Assembly: GCA_050955105.1 (NCBI GenBank)
Contig: JBPBQZ010000158.1
Location: forward strand, 1-6,846
Length of the DNA: 6,846 bases
Reading direction: 5' to 3'
Source: JBPBQZ01 sp050955105
GTDB taxonomy: Bacteria; Pseudomonadota; Gammaproteobacteria; Burkholderiales; Burkholderiaceae
The notes below the pieces were generated by a model. That model searched no databases. It was not told the DNA's origin and worked only from the letters and a program-made list of their open reading frames with translations. Positions 1 to 5,596 of the stretch are shown here, piece after piece. Both the position numbers and the translations under genes were made by a program. How positions within the stretch are numbered: the stretch's first letter is position 1; every line of letters starts with the position of its first letter.

Positions 1-20
1 GCTCGACCCGGGCTATCTCA

Positions 21-1424
21 TTAACCCTGCAACGACTGTCCGATATGCTCGCCGGCACGCAAGCCGGTAGTAGCGGCCTTCGCCAGCCCACCGACGTAGC
101 CGATGCTCTCTCCACCCTCCAGGCCACCGCTGGCGCTGCCCACCGCGTACAGCCCTGGCAACGGCGCGCCGTCGGGCGTCATCGCACGCGACCATTCGTC
201 GATGGCCACGCCGCCCATCGTATAAGTGATGCCCGCGCATACCGGCACGCCGTAGAACGGCGCCGTGCGAATCGGCATTGCCTGATAGGTCTGCGGGCTG
301 CGCGGCGGGTCGAGCGCTTCTAGCGTCTTGGCTTCAATGGCGGCGTTGTAAGCAGTCACGGTGCTTGTCAACGCATCCGCCGGCACGCCCAGTTTGCCCG
401 CCAGCTCTGCCAGCGAATCGGCACGCACGACGATGCCGCCGTACTTTTCCATATGCGGATTCGGCGGTAGGAAGCGCGACGTACCTGGGCCATCCCATAA
501 AGGCTGATCGAAGATCACGGTGGCTGACAGAGGATCGTCGAGCCCGGCCACACGATTGGCGATATACACGCCGCCGCGACCTTCATCGGCAAAACGCTTG
601 CCTTCTGTGTCGACCACGATCGCCGAGGTGGCAACGTTATCCATCCACGGTGCCGGCCACAGCCGCGCATCGGTCAGGGCGTTGCGGTTTTGCAAGTGTC
701 CATAGAAGCCGACCAGATTCGACAGCTTCACGCCCGCTGCGCGCGCCATCCGCACGCCATCACCCAGGCCCGAGCCAGCATTGCGTTGCAAGACCTTCTC
801 CGGCGCCGGCGAAATGTTGTCACGCACCAGATCTGCATCGCACTGGAAGCCGCCGTCGGCGATCACGACACTCTTCGCTGATATCTCAAAATGCTGGTCG
901 CCGGCCTGACCCTTGACGCCGGTGCAACGGCCGTCGGCCATCGTCAATTCAAGCGCCCGATGGCCACGCAGCAATTGACCACCGTGCTTGAGCAGATTCG
1001 CGCCCATGGTCCGCAACAACACGTCGCCACCGCGCCCACGCCAGTCAGAGCCCACGCGTTGCAACGACGGCGGCGACAACACGAAGTTGTGATGCGCTTC
1101 GGCACCGCCTTTGATGAAGCGGATGCCCTGCCCTTGCAACCATTTGACGGCACGTCGCGCGTCGGTGGCGACGGCTTTCGCCAGGCCCGGATGAGCGGCG
1201 CCTTGGGTCACCTTGTTGATGGTGGCTTCCAGCTCATCGGCGCTCGACTGAATGTCGCGCAGGCAAACGTGGAAGGCGCCGCCAGTCAGGCGTGTATTAC
1301 ACATATATTCGGCCTCGGCCGAACGTTCCAGCACCACCACCCGCAAGCCCTGCTCCGCCGCGCGCACGGCGGCCGTCAAGCCGGCCAGACCGGCGCCTAC
1401 GACGCATACATCGGTTTCGATCAT
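21..1424 (-). CDS. FAD-dependent oxidoreductase, fumarate reductase/tricarballylate dehydrogenase-like
   Basis: A 467-residue soluble flavoprotein of the FAD_binding_2 family (fumarate reductase flavoprotein, TcuA, 3-ketosteroid dehydrogenase). Seen: an N-terminal dinucleotide-binding GAGLAG at residues 10-15 with the FAD-ribose Glu at 33; an NTRLTGG segment at 43-49; GSGLGDGVRMARAAG at 217-231; the family motif GKRFADEG at 275-282; and the C-terminal flavin-binding stretch GLYAVGSASGG at 424-434. No signal peptide and no heme-binding CXXCH, so it is probably cytoplasmic. The segment that reads HHTMGG in flavocytochrome c fumarate reductases is TYTMGG here (400-405), and the usual C-terminal NRLGG arginine region reads ESIGYVGG (439-446). 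This is closer to TcuA-type enzymes than to true fumarate reductases. Substrate unknown; oxidation (desaturation) of an organic acid or cyclic ketone is inferred. The start is supported by GAGG at 1433-1436, which overlaps the end of the upstream gene; the 5-bp gap implies a common transcript. Confidence 0.9.
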   Translation of the reverse strand: MIETDVCVVGAGLAGLTAAVRAAEQGLRVVVLERSAEAEYMCNTRLTGGAFHVCLRDIQSSADELEATINKVTQGAAHPGLAKAVATDARRAVKWLQGQGIRFIKGGAEAHHNFVLSPPSLQRVGSDWRGRGGDVLLRTMGANLLKHGGQLLRGHRALELTMADGRCTGVKGQAGDQHFEISAKSVVIADGGFQCDADLVRDNISPAPEKVLQRNAGSGLGDGVRMARAAGVKLSNLVGFYGHLQNRNALTDARLWPAPWMDNVATSAIVVDTEGKRFADEGRGGVYIANRVAGLDDPLSATVIFDQPLWDGPGTSRFLPPNPHMEKYGGIVVRADSLAELAGKLGVPADALTSTVTAYNAAIEAKTLEALDPPRSPQTYQAMPIRTAPFYGVPVCAGITYTMGGVAIDEWSRAMTPDGAPLPGLYAVGSASGGLEGGESIGYVGGLAKAATTGLRAGEHIGQSLQG

Positions 1425-1429
1425 TCCAA

Positions 1430-1684
1430 TTACCTCGGCATCAGGGTTTCAGCGACCAGCTCGACCACTTCGACCGCCACTTGCAAGACGAAATAGGTGA
1501 CGAACGCAAGCACGATCGCGATGGGATACAGCTCGACGAAGCCGGTTCTGAACGCCAGCCAGAAGCCCAGCAACGCCACGCCGATGGCGCCGCCGTAAAG
1601 CACCAGCTTCTTGCGTGCCAGCAAACCGCGAATCACGGGAAATGGCGCGGGCGGCTCAGCGGCCTGCCCGGATGGGTCGTACAT
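1430..1684 (-). CDS. Small two-helix membrane protein
   Basis: An 84-residue protein I do not recognise as a named family. It has a Pro/Ala-rich N-terminus (residues 1-18), a basic stretch (R19, R24, K25, K26), then two hydrophobic segments at about 27-45 and 52-79, so both ends are predicted to face the cytoplasm by the positive-inside rule. It contains no His and no Cys, so it cannot ligate heme or an iron-sulfur cluster and is not a classical cytochrome b anchor. It is the first gene of the operon with the flavoprotein: its last codons and stop (ATG CCG AGG TAA) supply the Shine-Dalgarno of the next gene 5 bp downstream. Its own start has a near-perfect AAAGGAGG 7 bp upstream, which makes the small gene convincing. 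A membrane tether or accessory subunit of the flavoprotein is an inference from position only. Confidence 0.82.
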   Translation of the reverse strand: MYDPSGQAAEPPAPFPVIRGLLARKKLVLYGGAIGVALLGFWLAFRTGFVELYPIAIVLAFVTYFVLQVAVEVVELVAETLMPR

Positions 1685-1691
1685 GAAATCT

Positions 1692-1699
1692 CCTCCTTT
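1692..1699 (-). promoter_or_regulatory. Strong Shine-Dalgarno of the small membrane protein
   Basis: Read on the minus strand this is AAAGGAGG, 7 bp before the ATG at 1684. It is the strongest ribosome binding site in the window; it fixes the start of the 84-residue gene and argues that the gene is real and well translated. Confidence 0.8.
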
Positions 1700-1777
1700 G
1701 CGATAGCGCCGATACGCGCCTCGCTCACCTCGGTGTCAAGCCCGAGGTATCGATGATGAACGGGGCAACCGGGTTTA

Positions 1778-1783
1778 ATTCTA
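1778..1783 (-). promoter_or_regulatory. Possible -10 of the membrane protein/flavoprotein operon
   Basis: Minus-strand TAGAAT matches the sigma-70 -10 consensus at five of six bases. No good -35 lies 17 bp upstream; that position falls at about 1801-1806, inside the AAGGTCATACCTT palindrome. The promoter could therefore be weak, activator-dependent, or directly blocked by a repressor bound to the palindrome. Base matching only. Confidence 0.3.
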
Positions 1784-1800
1784 AAGGTACGATATCACAA

Positions 1801-1813
1801 AAGGTCATACCTT
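1801..1813. promoter_or_regulatory. Candidate GntR/FCD operator (AAGGTCATACCTT)
   Basis: A perfect inverted repeat, AAGGT-CAT-ACCTT, in the gap between the flavoprotein operon and the divergent GntR gene. Its core GGT-N3-ACC is the same arrangement as the FadR-subfamily operator core (TGGT-N3-ACCA), which fits the FCD/GntR protein encoded next door. A weaker relative, AAGGTACGATATC, lies at 1784-1796. A site here would cover the -35 region of the proposed minus-strand promoter. Binding by this regulator is inferred. Confidence 0.55.
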
Positions 1814-1847
1814 AAAATGGTGAACCGCAAGAGTCAAATGCGAAAGT

Positions 1848-1860
1848 ACCCGACTCGGGT
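1848..1860. repeat. 13-bp perfect palindrome ACCCGACTCGGGT
   Basis: A perfect 6-1-6 inverted repeat (ACCCGA-C-TCGGGT) just upstream of the extended -10 of the GntR gene. Its sequence is unrelated to the AAGGT/ACCTT operator in the same gap, so it may be the site of a second transcription factor. It has no T-tract and is too short to be a convincing terminator. Confidence 0.45.
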
Positions 1861-1862
1861 GA

Positions 1863-1875
1863 ATGGTATGATCTT
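1863..1875. promoter_or_regulatory. Second, diverged GntR operator copy
   Basis: ATGGTATGATCTT matches the reverse complement of the 1801-1813 palindrome (AAGGTATGACCTT) at 11 of 13 positions. The centres are 62 bp apart. It covers the probable -10 of the GntR gene, the right place for autorepression. The two mismatches break its own symmetry, so affinity may be lower than at the first site. Confidence 0.42.
1864..1872 (+). promoter_or_regulatory. Extended -10 promoter of the GntR gene
   Basis: TGGTATGAT fits the extended -10 form TGnTATAAT with one mismatch. No recognisable -35 lies 16-18 bp upstream, as is common for extended -10 promoters. Transcription would start near 1879, leaving a leader of about 35 nt. 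The element coincides with the second operator copy. Confidence 0.42.
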
Positions 1876-1913
1876 TTCAAACCCTTGGCTCATCACTTTT
1901 TGGGATATTTCAC

Positions 1914-2705
1914 ATGCCGAGCGAACCCCTGCAGGCAAATGGCGGCAACGCCGCGCTGAGCCCCGCGGCCACGTCGCGGGCGGCGCCCCGGTTCGCGCCG
2001 ATCAAGGCCAAGCGTGCCTTCGAAGAAGTCTGCGCGCAAGTGCGGCGCGAGGTCGCGCTGGGCACCTTGCGGCCAGGCGACCGCTTGCCGCCCGAGCGTG
2101 AACTGGCCGAACGTCTGGGCGTTAGCCGCACGGCGATACGCGAAGCCTTGCGCAGCCTCGAGAACGCCGGCCTGGTGCAATGCCAACAAGGCATGAATGG
2201 CGGCGCGTTCATCAAGGAACGCGATTCGAATGCGGTGACGCAGGCGGTGGGAGATATGGTGATGCTGGGCCAGATCCCGTCGAGTAGCGTCACCGAAGCG
2301 CGCATCGTGCTGACCGAGCAGGCAATTCGCCTGGCTTGCGAACGCGCCACCGAGGCGGATTTTGAGATTATCGAACGCGATATCGACAAGTCGGAACAGC
2401 TGACTTTGCAGGGTGACTTCACGCACCGCAATGCGTATATCACCGAGTTCTATCGCTTGCTGGCGCAGGCCACGCACAATCAGGTGCTGGTGATGCTGGT
2501 CGAGTCGCTATCGGAACTTACGCGCGCCTTGCTGGACAAGGCCAGCCCGATTCCACGCCAGGACGTGATCGGCGTGCGGCGCACAGTGTTGCGCTTGATG
2601 CGAGAGCGCGATGCCGAAGGCGCGGTGGCGGAGATGCGCGCGCATCTGCGGCGCTCGGATCGCTTTCTTAAGCAGCAGGATGGGAGTGAAGGTGAGGAAG
2701 AGTGA
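1914..2705 (+). CDS. GntR-family regulator, FCD (FadR) subfamily
   Basis: A 263-residue DNA-binding regulator. After an Ala/Pro-rich tail (1-30) comes a GntR winged helix at about 31-101, with PGDRLPPERELAERLGVSRTAIREALRSLENAGLV at 54-88 as its core, then an all-helical FCD effector domain at about 127-250. Unusual: the family's metal-binding pattern D-x-x-F-H reads I-T-E-F-Y (176-180), and the next ligand His position is Arg (R222 in GVRRTVLRLM); only the last His, in MRAHL (H244), remains. FCD proteins usually sense small carboxylates, often through this metal; this one probably binds its ligand another way. It is divergent from the small membrane protein/flavoprotein operon and likely controls it and itself. 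The Shine-Dalgarno is weak (GGGA about 8 bp before ATG), but no better in-frame start precedes the HTH. The C-terminus is acidic (EGEEE). Confidence 0.93.
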   Translation: MPSEPLQANGGNAALSPAATSRAAPRFAPIKAKRAFEEVCAQVRREVALGTLRPGDRLPPERELAERLGVSRTAIREALRSLENAGLVQCQQGMNGGAFIKERDSNAVTQAVGDMVMLGQIPSSSVTEARIVLTEQAIRLACERATEADFEIIERDIDKSEQLTLQGDFTHRNAYITEFYRLLAQATHNQVLVMLVESLSELTRALLDKASPIPRQDVIGVRRTVLRLMRERDAEGAVAEMRAHLRRSDRFLKQQDGSEGEEE

Positions 2706-2712
2706 TTCGGCC

Positions 2713-3273
2713 TCAACCCCTCGCGTCGCCCAGCATCTTGCGGCGATGCGACGGATACCAGCCAGTGAATTTCACTGCCGCCACCAGCGCTGCCACAGTC
2801 GTAATGATGCCAACCGAGCGCGGTACCGTCGGCGCATAAGTCAGCAAGACGTCGGCCGCCACCATCACTACGAACGCCAGCGCCCATGCCGCCGTGATCA
2901 CGATGTTGACGTGCATGAATGCCGGGCTATCCCATAATTCACGGCTCACTTGTTCGCGCGCGTATTGCAAGGTGAACGGTTTGCCTATCGCGAGAGAAAT
3001 CAACACGATCAGCAACAGCCCGGCATCGACCCGCAAACGCACCGCCGCCATCGACCATTGCGCGCCGCGCAGCATGGCGTAGAGGGCAAGGCCGACGAAC
3101 AGGATCAGCGTGCCGATCTCGAGAATTTTGATACCGCGCTTATTTATCAGCACGTCGCGAATCAATAAACCGGCCGACACCAGCGCGCCGGCCAGCAGGC
3201 CAGCCTGTACGCCGACCAGGCGCTCGATGATGGCGAACGCCAAAAATGGTGCGAAACCAAGCAGGATATTCAT
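2713..3273 (-). CDS. Six-helix integral membrane protein, YciB/septation-protein-A-like layout
   Basis: A 186-residue protein with about six hydrophobic segments (roughly residues 2-17, 21-42, 48-69, 83-97, 122-145 and 151-168) and a basic C-terminal tail (HRRKM). Two conserved-looking features are GKPFTLQYAREQV at 97-109, on the loop after the fourth helix, and a W-D-S-P-x-F stretch at 114-119 followed by N123. Length, helix spacing, the G-K-P loop and the following Trp/Asn segment recall YciB (intracellular septation protein A), but similarity is by eye and remote, so I leave it unnamed. It lies 24 bp after the carotenoid-oxygenase gene with a good GAGGAG 6 bp before its ATG, so it is probably the second gene of that operon. 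Its stop lies 7 bp from the convergent GntR gene stop. Function unknown; a transport or membrane-organising role cannot be told from sequence. Confidence 0.85.
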   Translation of the reverse strand: MNILLGFAPFLAFAIIERLVGVQAGLLAGALVSAGLLIRDVLINKRGIKILEIGTLILFVGLALYAMLRGAQWSMAAVRLRVDAGLLLIVLISLAIGKPFTLQYAREQVSRELWDSPAFMHVNIVITAAWALAFVVMVAADVLLTYAPTVPRSVGIITTVAALVAAVKFTGWYPSHRRKMLGDARG

Positions 3274-3297
3274 CGTTCACTCCTCGAAATGATCGTC

Positions 3298-4755
3298 TCA
3301 ATCAAGCAGTTGCGAGGCTGGCACCCAATTGCCGTGGAAGCCGTTGGGCACGCGATGCGGCAGGGCCACCGTCGCCAGAGGTCCCTTCGCAACCCGCAGC
3401 GCGTCGAACACCAGCACATCGCTGCGGTCTTCGTCGCCACGGTACACCACTGCCAATAACCAGCCCTCGCCTTCCGGCGCGCCAGGGTCGCGCGGTACGA
3501 ATACCGGTTCGGACGTCGCATCGCCAAGCGGAAGTGTGTAGACATCGGGCGCCGACAGCGTATGGTCCACATGGACGATCAGCCGAAACACGTCACGTTC
3601 GGCCGCACCGGCATGCCCGGCGAACCAGCCATGACGATAAGGCCGACCCGCATAGCGGTCGTCGATCCGCGGAAATTCTCCCGGTATCTGCAGCAGCACT
3701 TGTTGGCTGAACACGCGCTGGCTGCCGCCGGCTTCGTGGCTGCCGTAGCCGCCGGTGCTTTCGCCAGCGCAAGATGCGCTCAAGTCGAAAGTCCAGCGCA
3801 CCAGATACGCGCCGCCCAGATCGGTTGCCGGCGTGCCGTCGGCCGATGGAAAGAGCGGCGGGCGTTCGAACTGCATCACGTCGGCATACAGGCAGTCGCC
3901 CTGCTCCCAGGCATTCATCACATGGAACACGTAACAACTCGCGCCGCGCCACCATTCGATAGTCTCGACACCCTGGTCGCGACGCATCACGCCGACGCAT
4001 GAGCCACGTTCGGGTTCCCATGCGAAAGCCGGTCCACCGGCGCGCGCGCGATCCAGATCACCGACCAACGGCAACACCGGAAACATGACGTGGTGCTCGG
4101 TCGCCATGAAGTCATGCACCATGCTGGCGTAGGGTGCATCGAAATGCTCGAAGCGCGTGACTTCGCCAGTCGCCGCGATCACACCGTAGGCCATGCCTTG
4201 CCCTAAGCGGGCCGGCGTGCCGTAACCGAAGAACAACAGCTCGCCAGTGGCCGCATCAATTTTGGGATGCGCGGTGAACGCGCCCTGCACGCGGCCGTCG
4301 AAGTCGACGCTGCCGCACGTTGCCAACGACAGCGGCTCGATCTGGATCGGCAGATGCGCTTCTTCCAGTGCCAGCAAGCGGCCCGCATGCATCAGCACAT
4401 TGGTATTCGCCACACCATCGCTGTCGACTGCGGCGGCAGGTTTGCCGGCACTGCTTCCGAAGGCGAGCGGCACGGCCTGCCCGGCCTGCTGTGCCTGCCA
4501 ACGCTGCGTACGCACCCAGCGATTGCGATACGCGACGGCGCCATCGGAAAAATGCAGACTGTGCAGCATGCCGTCTCCCAAGAACCAGTGTTCGCCGGGC
4601 TGCGCATCCACCGGGTTGGGGCCGTTGCGAAACAGCGCTCCTTGCAGGGCCGCCGGCAGTTCGCCCGTTACGGGCAACCCTTGCAACGCCGTCTCAAAAT
4701 CAATCGGGCCTTGGTTATCTGCGTACGACGGAGCATCCAGCGACGTTGAAAGCAT
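3298..4755 (-). CDS. Carotenoid oxygenase (RPE65/lignostilbene dioxygenase) family protein
   Basis: A 485-residue non-heme iron dioxygenase, full length for bacterial members. All four iron-binding histidines of the seven-bladed propeller can be placed: H163 (FTAHPKID), H214 (MVHDFMATEHH), H278 (YVFHVMNAW) and H474 (NGFHGNW). Second-shell acids are present in EFPRIDDRYAGRPYRHG (E360) and PEGEGWLLAVVY (E428/E430), and probably E132 in ALEEAHLP. The N-terminal LPAALQGALFRNGPNP (33-48) and FLGDGMLHSLHF (58-69) are classic. The family splits a C=C bond with O2, giving apocarotenal, retinal or aromatic aldehyde products. In lignostilbene-type enzymes I recall a Lys just before the conserved Glu of the ALxE motif; here it is E131, so a phenolic stilbene substrate looks less likely, though this is from memory. 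No carotenoid synthesis genes are nearby. The start is supported by GAGG 7 bp upstream; transcribed divergently from the TetR gene. Confidence 0.93.
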   Translation of the reverse strand: MLSTSLDAPSYADNQGPIDFETALQGLPVTGELPAALQGALFRNGPNPVDAQPGEHWFLGDGMLHSLHFSDGAVAYRNRWVRTQRWQAQQAGQAVPLAFGSSAGKPAAAVDSDGVANTNVLMHAGRLLALEEAHLPIQIEPLSLATCGSVDFDGRVQGAFTAHPKIDAATGELLFFGYGTPARLGQGMAYGVIAATGEVTRFEHFDAPYASMVHDFMATEHHVMFPVLPLVGDLDRARAGGPAFAWEPERGSCVGVMRRDQGVETIEWWRGASCYVFHVMNAWEQGDCLYADVMQFERPPLFPSADGTPATDLGGAYLVRWTFDLSASCAGESTGGYGSHEAGGSQRVFSQQVLLQIPGEFPRIDDRYAGRPYRHGWFAGHAGAAERDVFRLIVHVDHTLSAPDVYTLPLGDATSEPVFVPRDPGAPEGEGWLLAVVYRGDEDRSDVLVFDALRVAKGPLATVALPHRVPNGFHGNWVPASQLLD

Positions 4756-4769
4756 TTGCTTGCCTCGTT

Positions 4770-4788
4770 ATCTTTACAATGGAAAGAT
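4770..4788. promoter_or_regulatory. TetR operator 1 (19-bp near-palindrome)
   Basis: ATCTTTACAATGGAAAGAT is symmetric about 4779 with eight of nine base pairs matching. Its 16-bp right part TTTACAATGGAAAGAT recurs at 4822-4837 with 14 of 16 identities. Length and symmetry suit a TetR dimer. It overlaps the proposed -10 and start point of the carotenoid-oxygenase promoter and the -35 of the TetR promoter, so binding should block both. Assignment to the adjacent TetR protein is inferred from position. Confidence 0.68.
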
Positions 4789-4808
4789 TGTGTCCGGCGT
4801 TTTATAAT
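4780..4808 (+). promoter_or_regulatory. Sigma-70 promoter of the TetR-dld unit
   Basis: A perfect -10 TATAAT at 4803-4808 sits 17 bp after TGGAAA (4780-4785), which matches the -35 consensus at four of six bases. The expected start is near 4815, just before operator 2. The -35 lies inside operator 1, consistent with autorepression. Confidence 0.6.
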
Positions 4809-4815
4809 TCGTCAA
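4787..4815 (-). promoter_or_regulatory. Sigma-70 promoter of the carotenoid-oxygenase operon
   Basis: On the minus strand, TTGACG (4815-4810, five of six matches to -35) is followed after exactly 17 bp by CACAAT (4792-4787, four of six matches to -10). Transcription would start near 4780, giving a leader of about 25 nt. Its spacer contains the TATAAT of the opposing TetR promoter, so the two promoters interlock and RNA polymerase cannot occupy both at once. Confidence 0.55.
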
Positions 4816-4818
4816 TCT

Positions 4819-4837
4819 ATTTTTACGATGGAAACAT
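4819..4837. promoter_or_regulatory. TetR operator 2 (diverged copy)
   Basis: ATTTTTACGATGGAAACAT has six of nine symmetric pairs around 4828 and shares TTTAC-R-ATGGAAA-S-AT with operator 1. It lies directly downstream of the proposed TetR start point and just upstream of the carotenoid-oxygenase -35. Its centre is 49 bp from that of operator 1. Lower symmetry suggests a weaker site. Confidence 0.58.
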
Positions 4838-4867
4838 CGCAGTGCTCCCAGCCGGATTCCGCAGCCC

Positions 4868-5596
4868 ATGACAAAGTCGCCGAGCGTTGCCGCCAAGGCG
4901 ACGAAATCCACCAGCGCGCGCCAGTACCATCATGGTTCCTTACCCGACGCCTTGCTGGTCGCGGCTGAAAACGTCTTGCGTCGCGACGGCCTGCGCGGCC
5001 TCAGTCTGCGCGCCATCGCGCGCGAAGCCGGCGTCTCGCACACCGCGCCGCAACACCATTTCGGCGACGTCGAAGGCGTGCTCAGCGAGCTGGCCGCAAT
5101 TGGTTATTTCCGGCTCGCGCACAACATGTCCGAGCATGCGCAACGCGCCGCCGACGCGCGCGTGCGACCCAACGCCATCGCCCATGGCTATATCGATTTC
5201 GCCGTCACGCATCCAGAGTTGTTCCGACTCATGTCGCGCAAAGAGTTGCTCGACTTCAGCCGGCCGTCGCTGATCGCCGGCGCGCAGGCCTCTGCGCGCG
5301 GCCTGGCGGATGTGTTCGAGTCTGCAGCGGATGCCGGCAATCCAGCCAGTGCATCCAGCGCCTCGCAATCAGCCGCCGCGTCCGACGTCGCGCATACAGC
5401 TCACGCCTTCTCGCACCTCGATCCCCGGCAGATCATCATGCTCACGGCTGCCTGGGGCTATGTGCATGGTCTGGCGACGCTACTGGTCGACAATCGCCTC
5501 GACTTCATCACGCGCGCCAACGCTGCATTCGACGATCCGCATGCACTGGTCGATGCGGTCATCGATCAGGTACAGATTCAGTTCAAGGGCCCCTGA
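4868..5596 (+). CDS. TetR/AcrR-family repressor with WHG-type C-terminal domain
   Basis: A 242-residue regulator. The N-terminal HTH runs from YHHGSLPDALLVAAENVL (20-37) through LSLRAIAREAGVSHTAPQHHFGDVEGVLSELA (45-76), the typical pattern of this TetR subgroup. The C-terminal ligand domain carries AWGYVHGLATLLVDNRL at 195-211, the WHG motif of TetR_C_33-type proteins. An Ala/Ser-rich, low-complexity stretch (about 151-180) interrupts the ligand domain and is probably a flexible loop. The inducing ligand is unknown. The gene is divergent from the carotenoid oxygenase and its stop overlaps the dld start by one base (TGATG), so it is co-transcribed with dld and probably represses both directions through the two operators upstream. 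The Shine-Dalgarno is poor; the only nearby upstream ATG (4828) is out of frame, so this start is kept with moderate certainty. Confidence 0.92.
   Translation: MTKSPSVAAKATKSTSARQYHHGSLPDALLVAAENVLRRDGLRGLSLRAIAREAGVSHTAPQHHFGDVEGVLSELAAIGYFRLAHNMSEHAQRAADARVRPNAIAHGYIDFAVTHPELFRLMSRKELLDFSRPSLIAGAQASARGLADVFESAADAGNPASASSASQSAAASDVAHTAHAFSHLDPRQIIMLTAAWGYVHGLATLLVDNRLDFITRANAAFDDPHALVDAVIDQVQIQFKGP

Noticed and set aside
1..20. A further operon gene downstream of the flavoprotein
   Set aside because: On the minus strand the ATG overlapping the stop is followed at once by a TAG, and only 20 bases remain, so nothing can be said.
278..1496. Plus-strand open frames of 212 and 201 codons opposite the flavoprotein gene
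   Set aside because: They are antisense to a gene with clear FAD motifs, have low-complexity Arg/His/Ala composition and no ribosome binding site.
1817..1913. ATG at 1817 as an upstream start for the GntR gene or a small leader gene
   Set aside because: It is out of frame with the GntR gene, precedes the likely promoter, has no ribosome binding site, and its product has no recognisable feature.
1893..2477. Minus-strand open frame of 194 codons opposite the GntR gene
   Set aside because: The plus strand encodes an unmistakable GntR/FCD protein over the same bases; the antisense frame is a shadow.
2691..2718. Hairpin GGTGAGG / CCTCAACC across the convergent gene ends, as a terminator
   Set aside because: The stem has a bulge, the loop is about 13 nt and there is no T-tract on either side, so it does not meet the pattern of an intrinsic terminator.
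4828..4867. Upstream ATG (4828) or GTG (4842) as an alternative TetR start
   Set aside because: Neither is in frame with the TetR protein, and the ATG lies inside operator 2.
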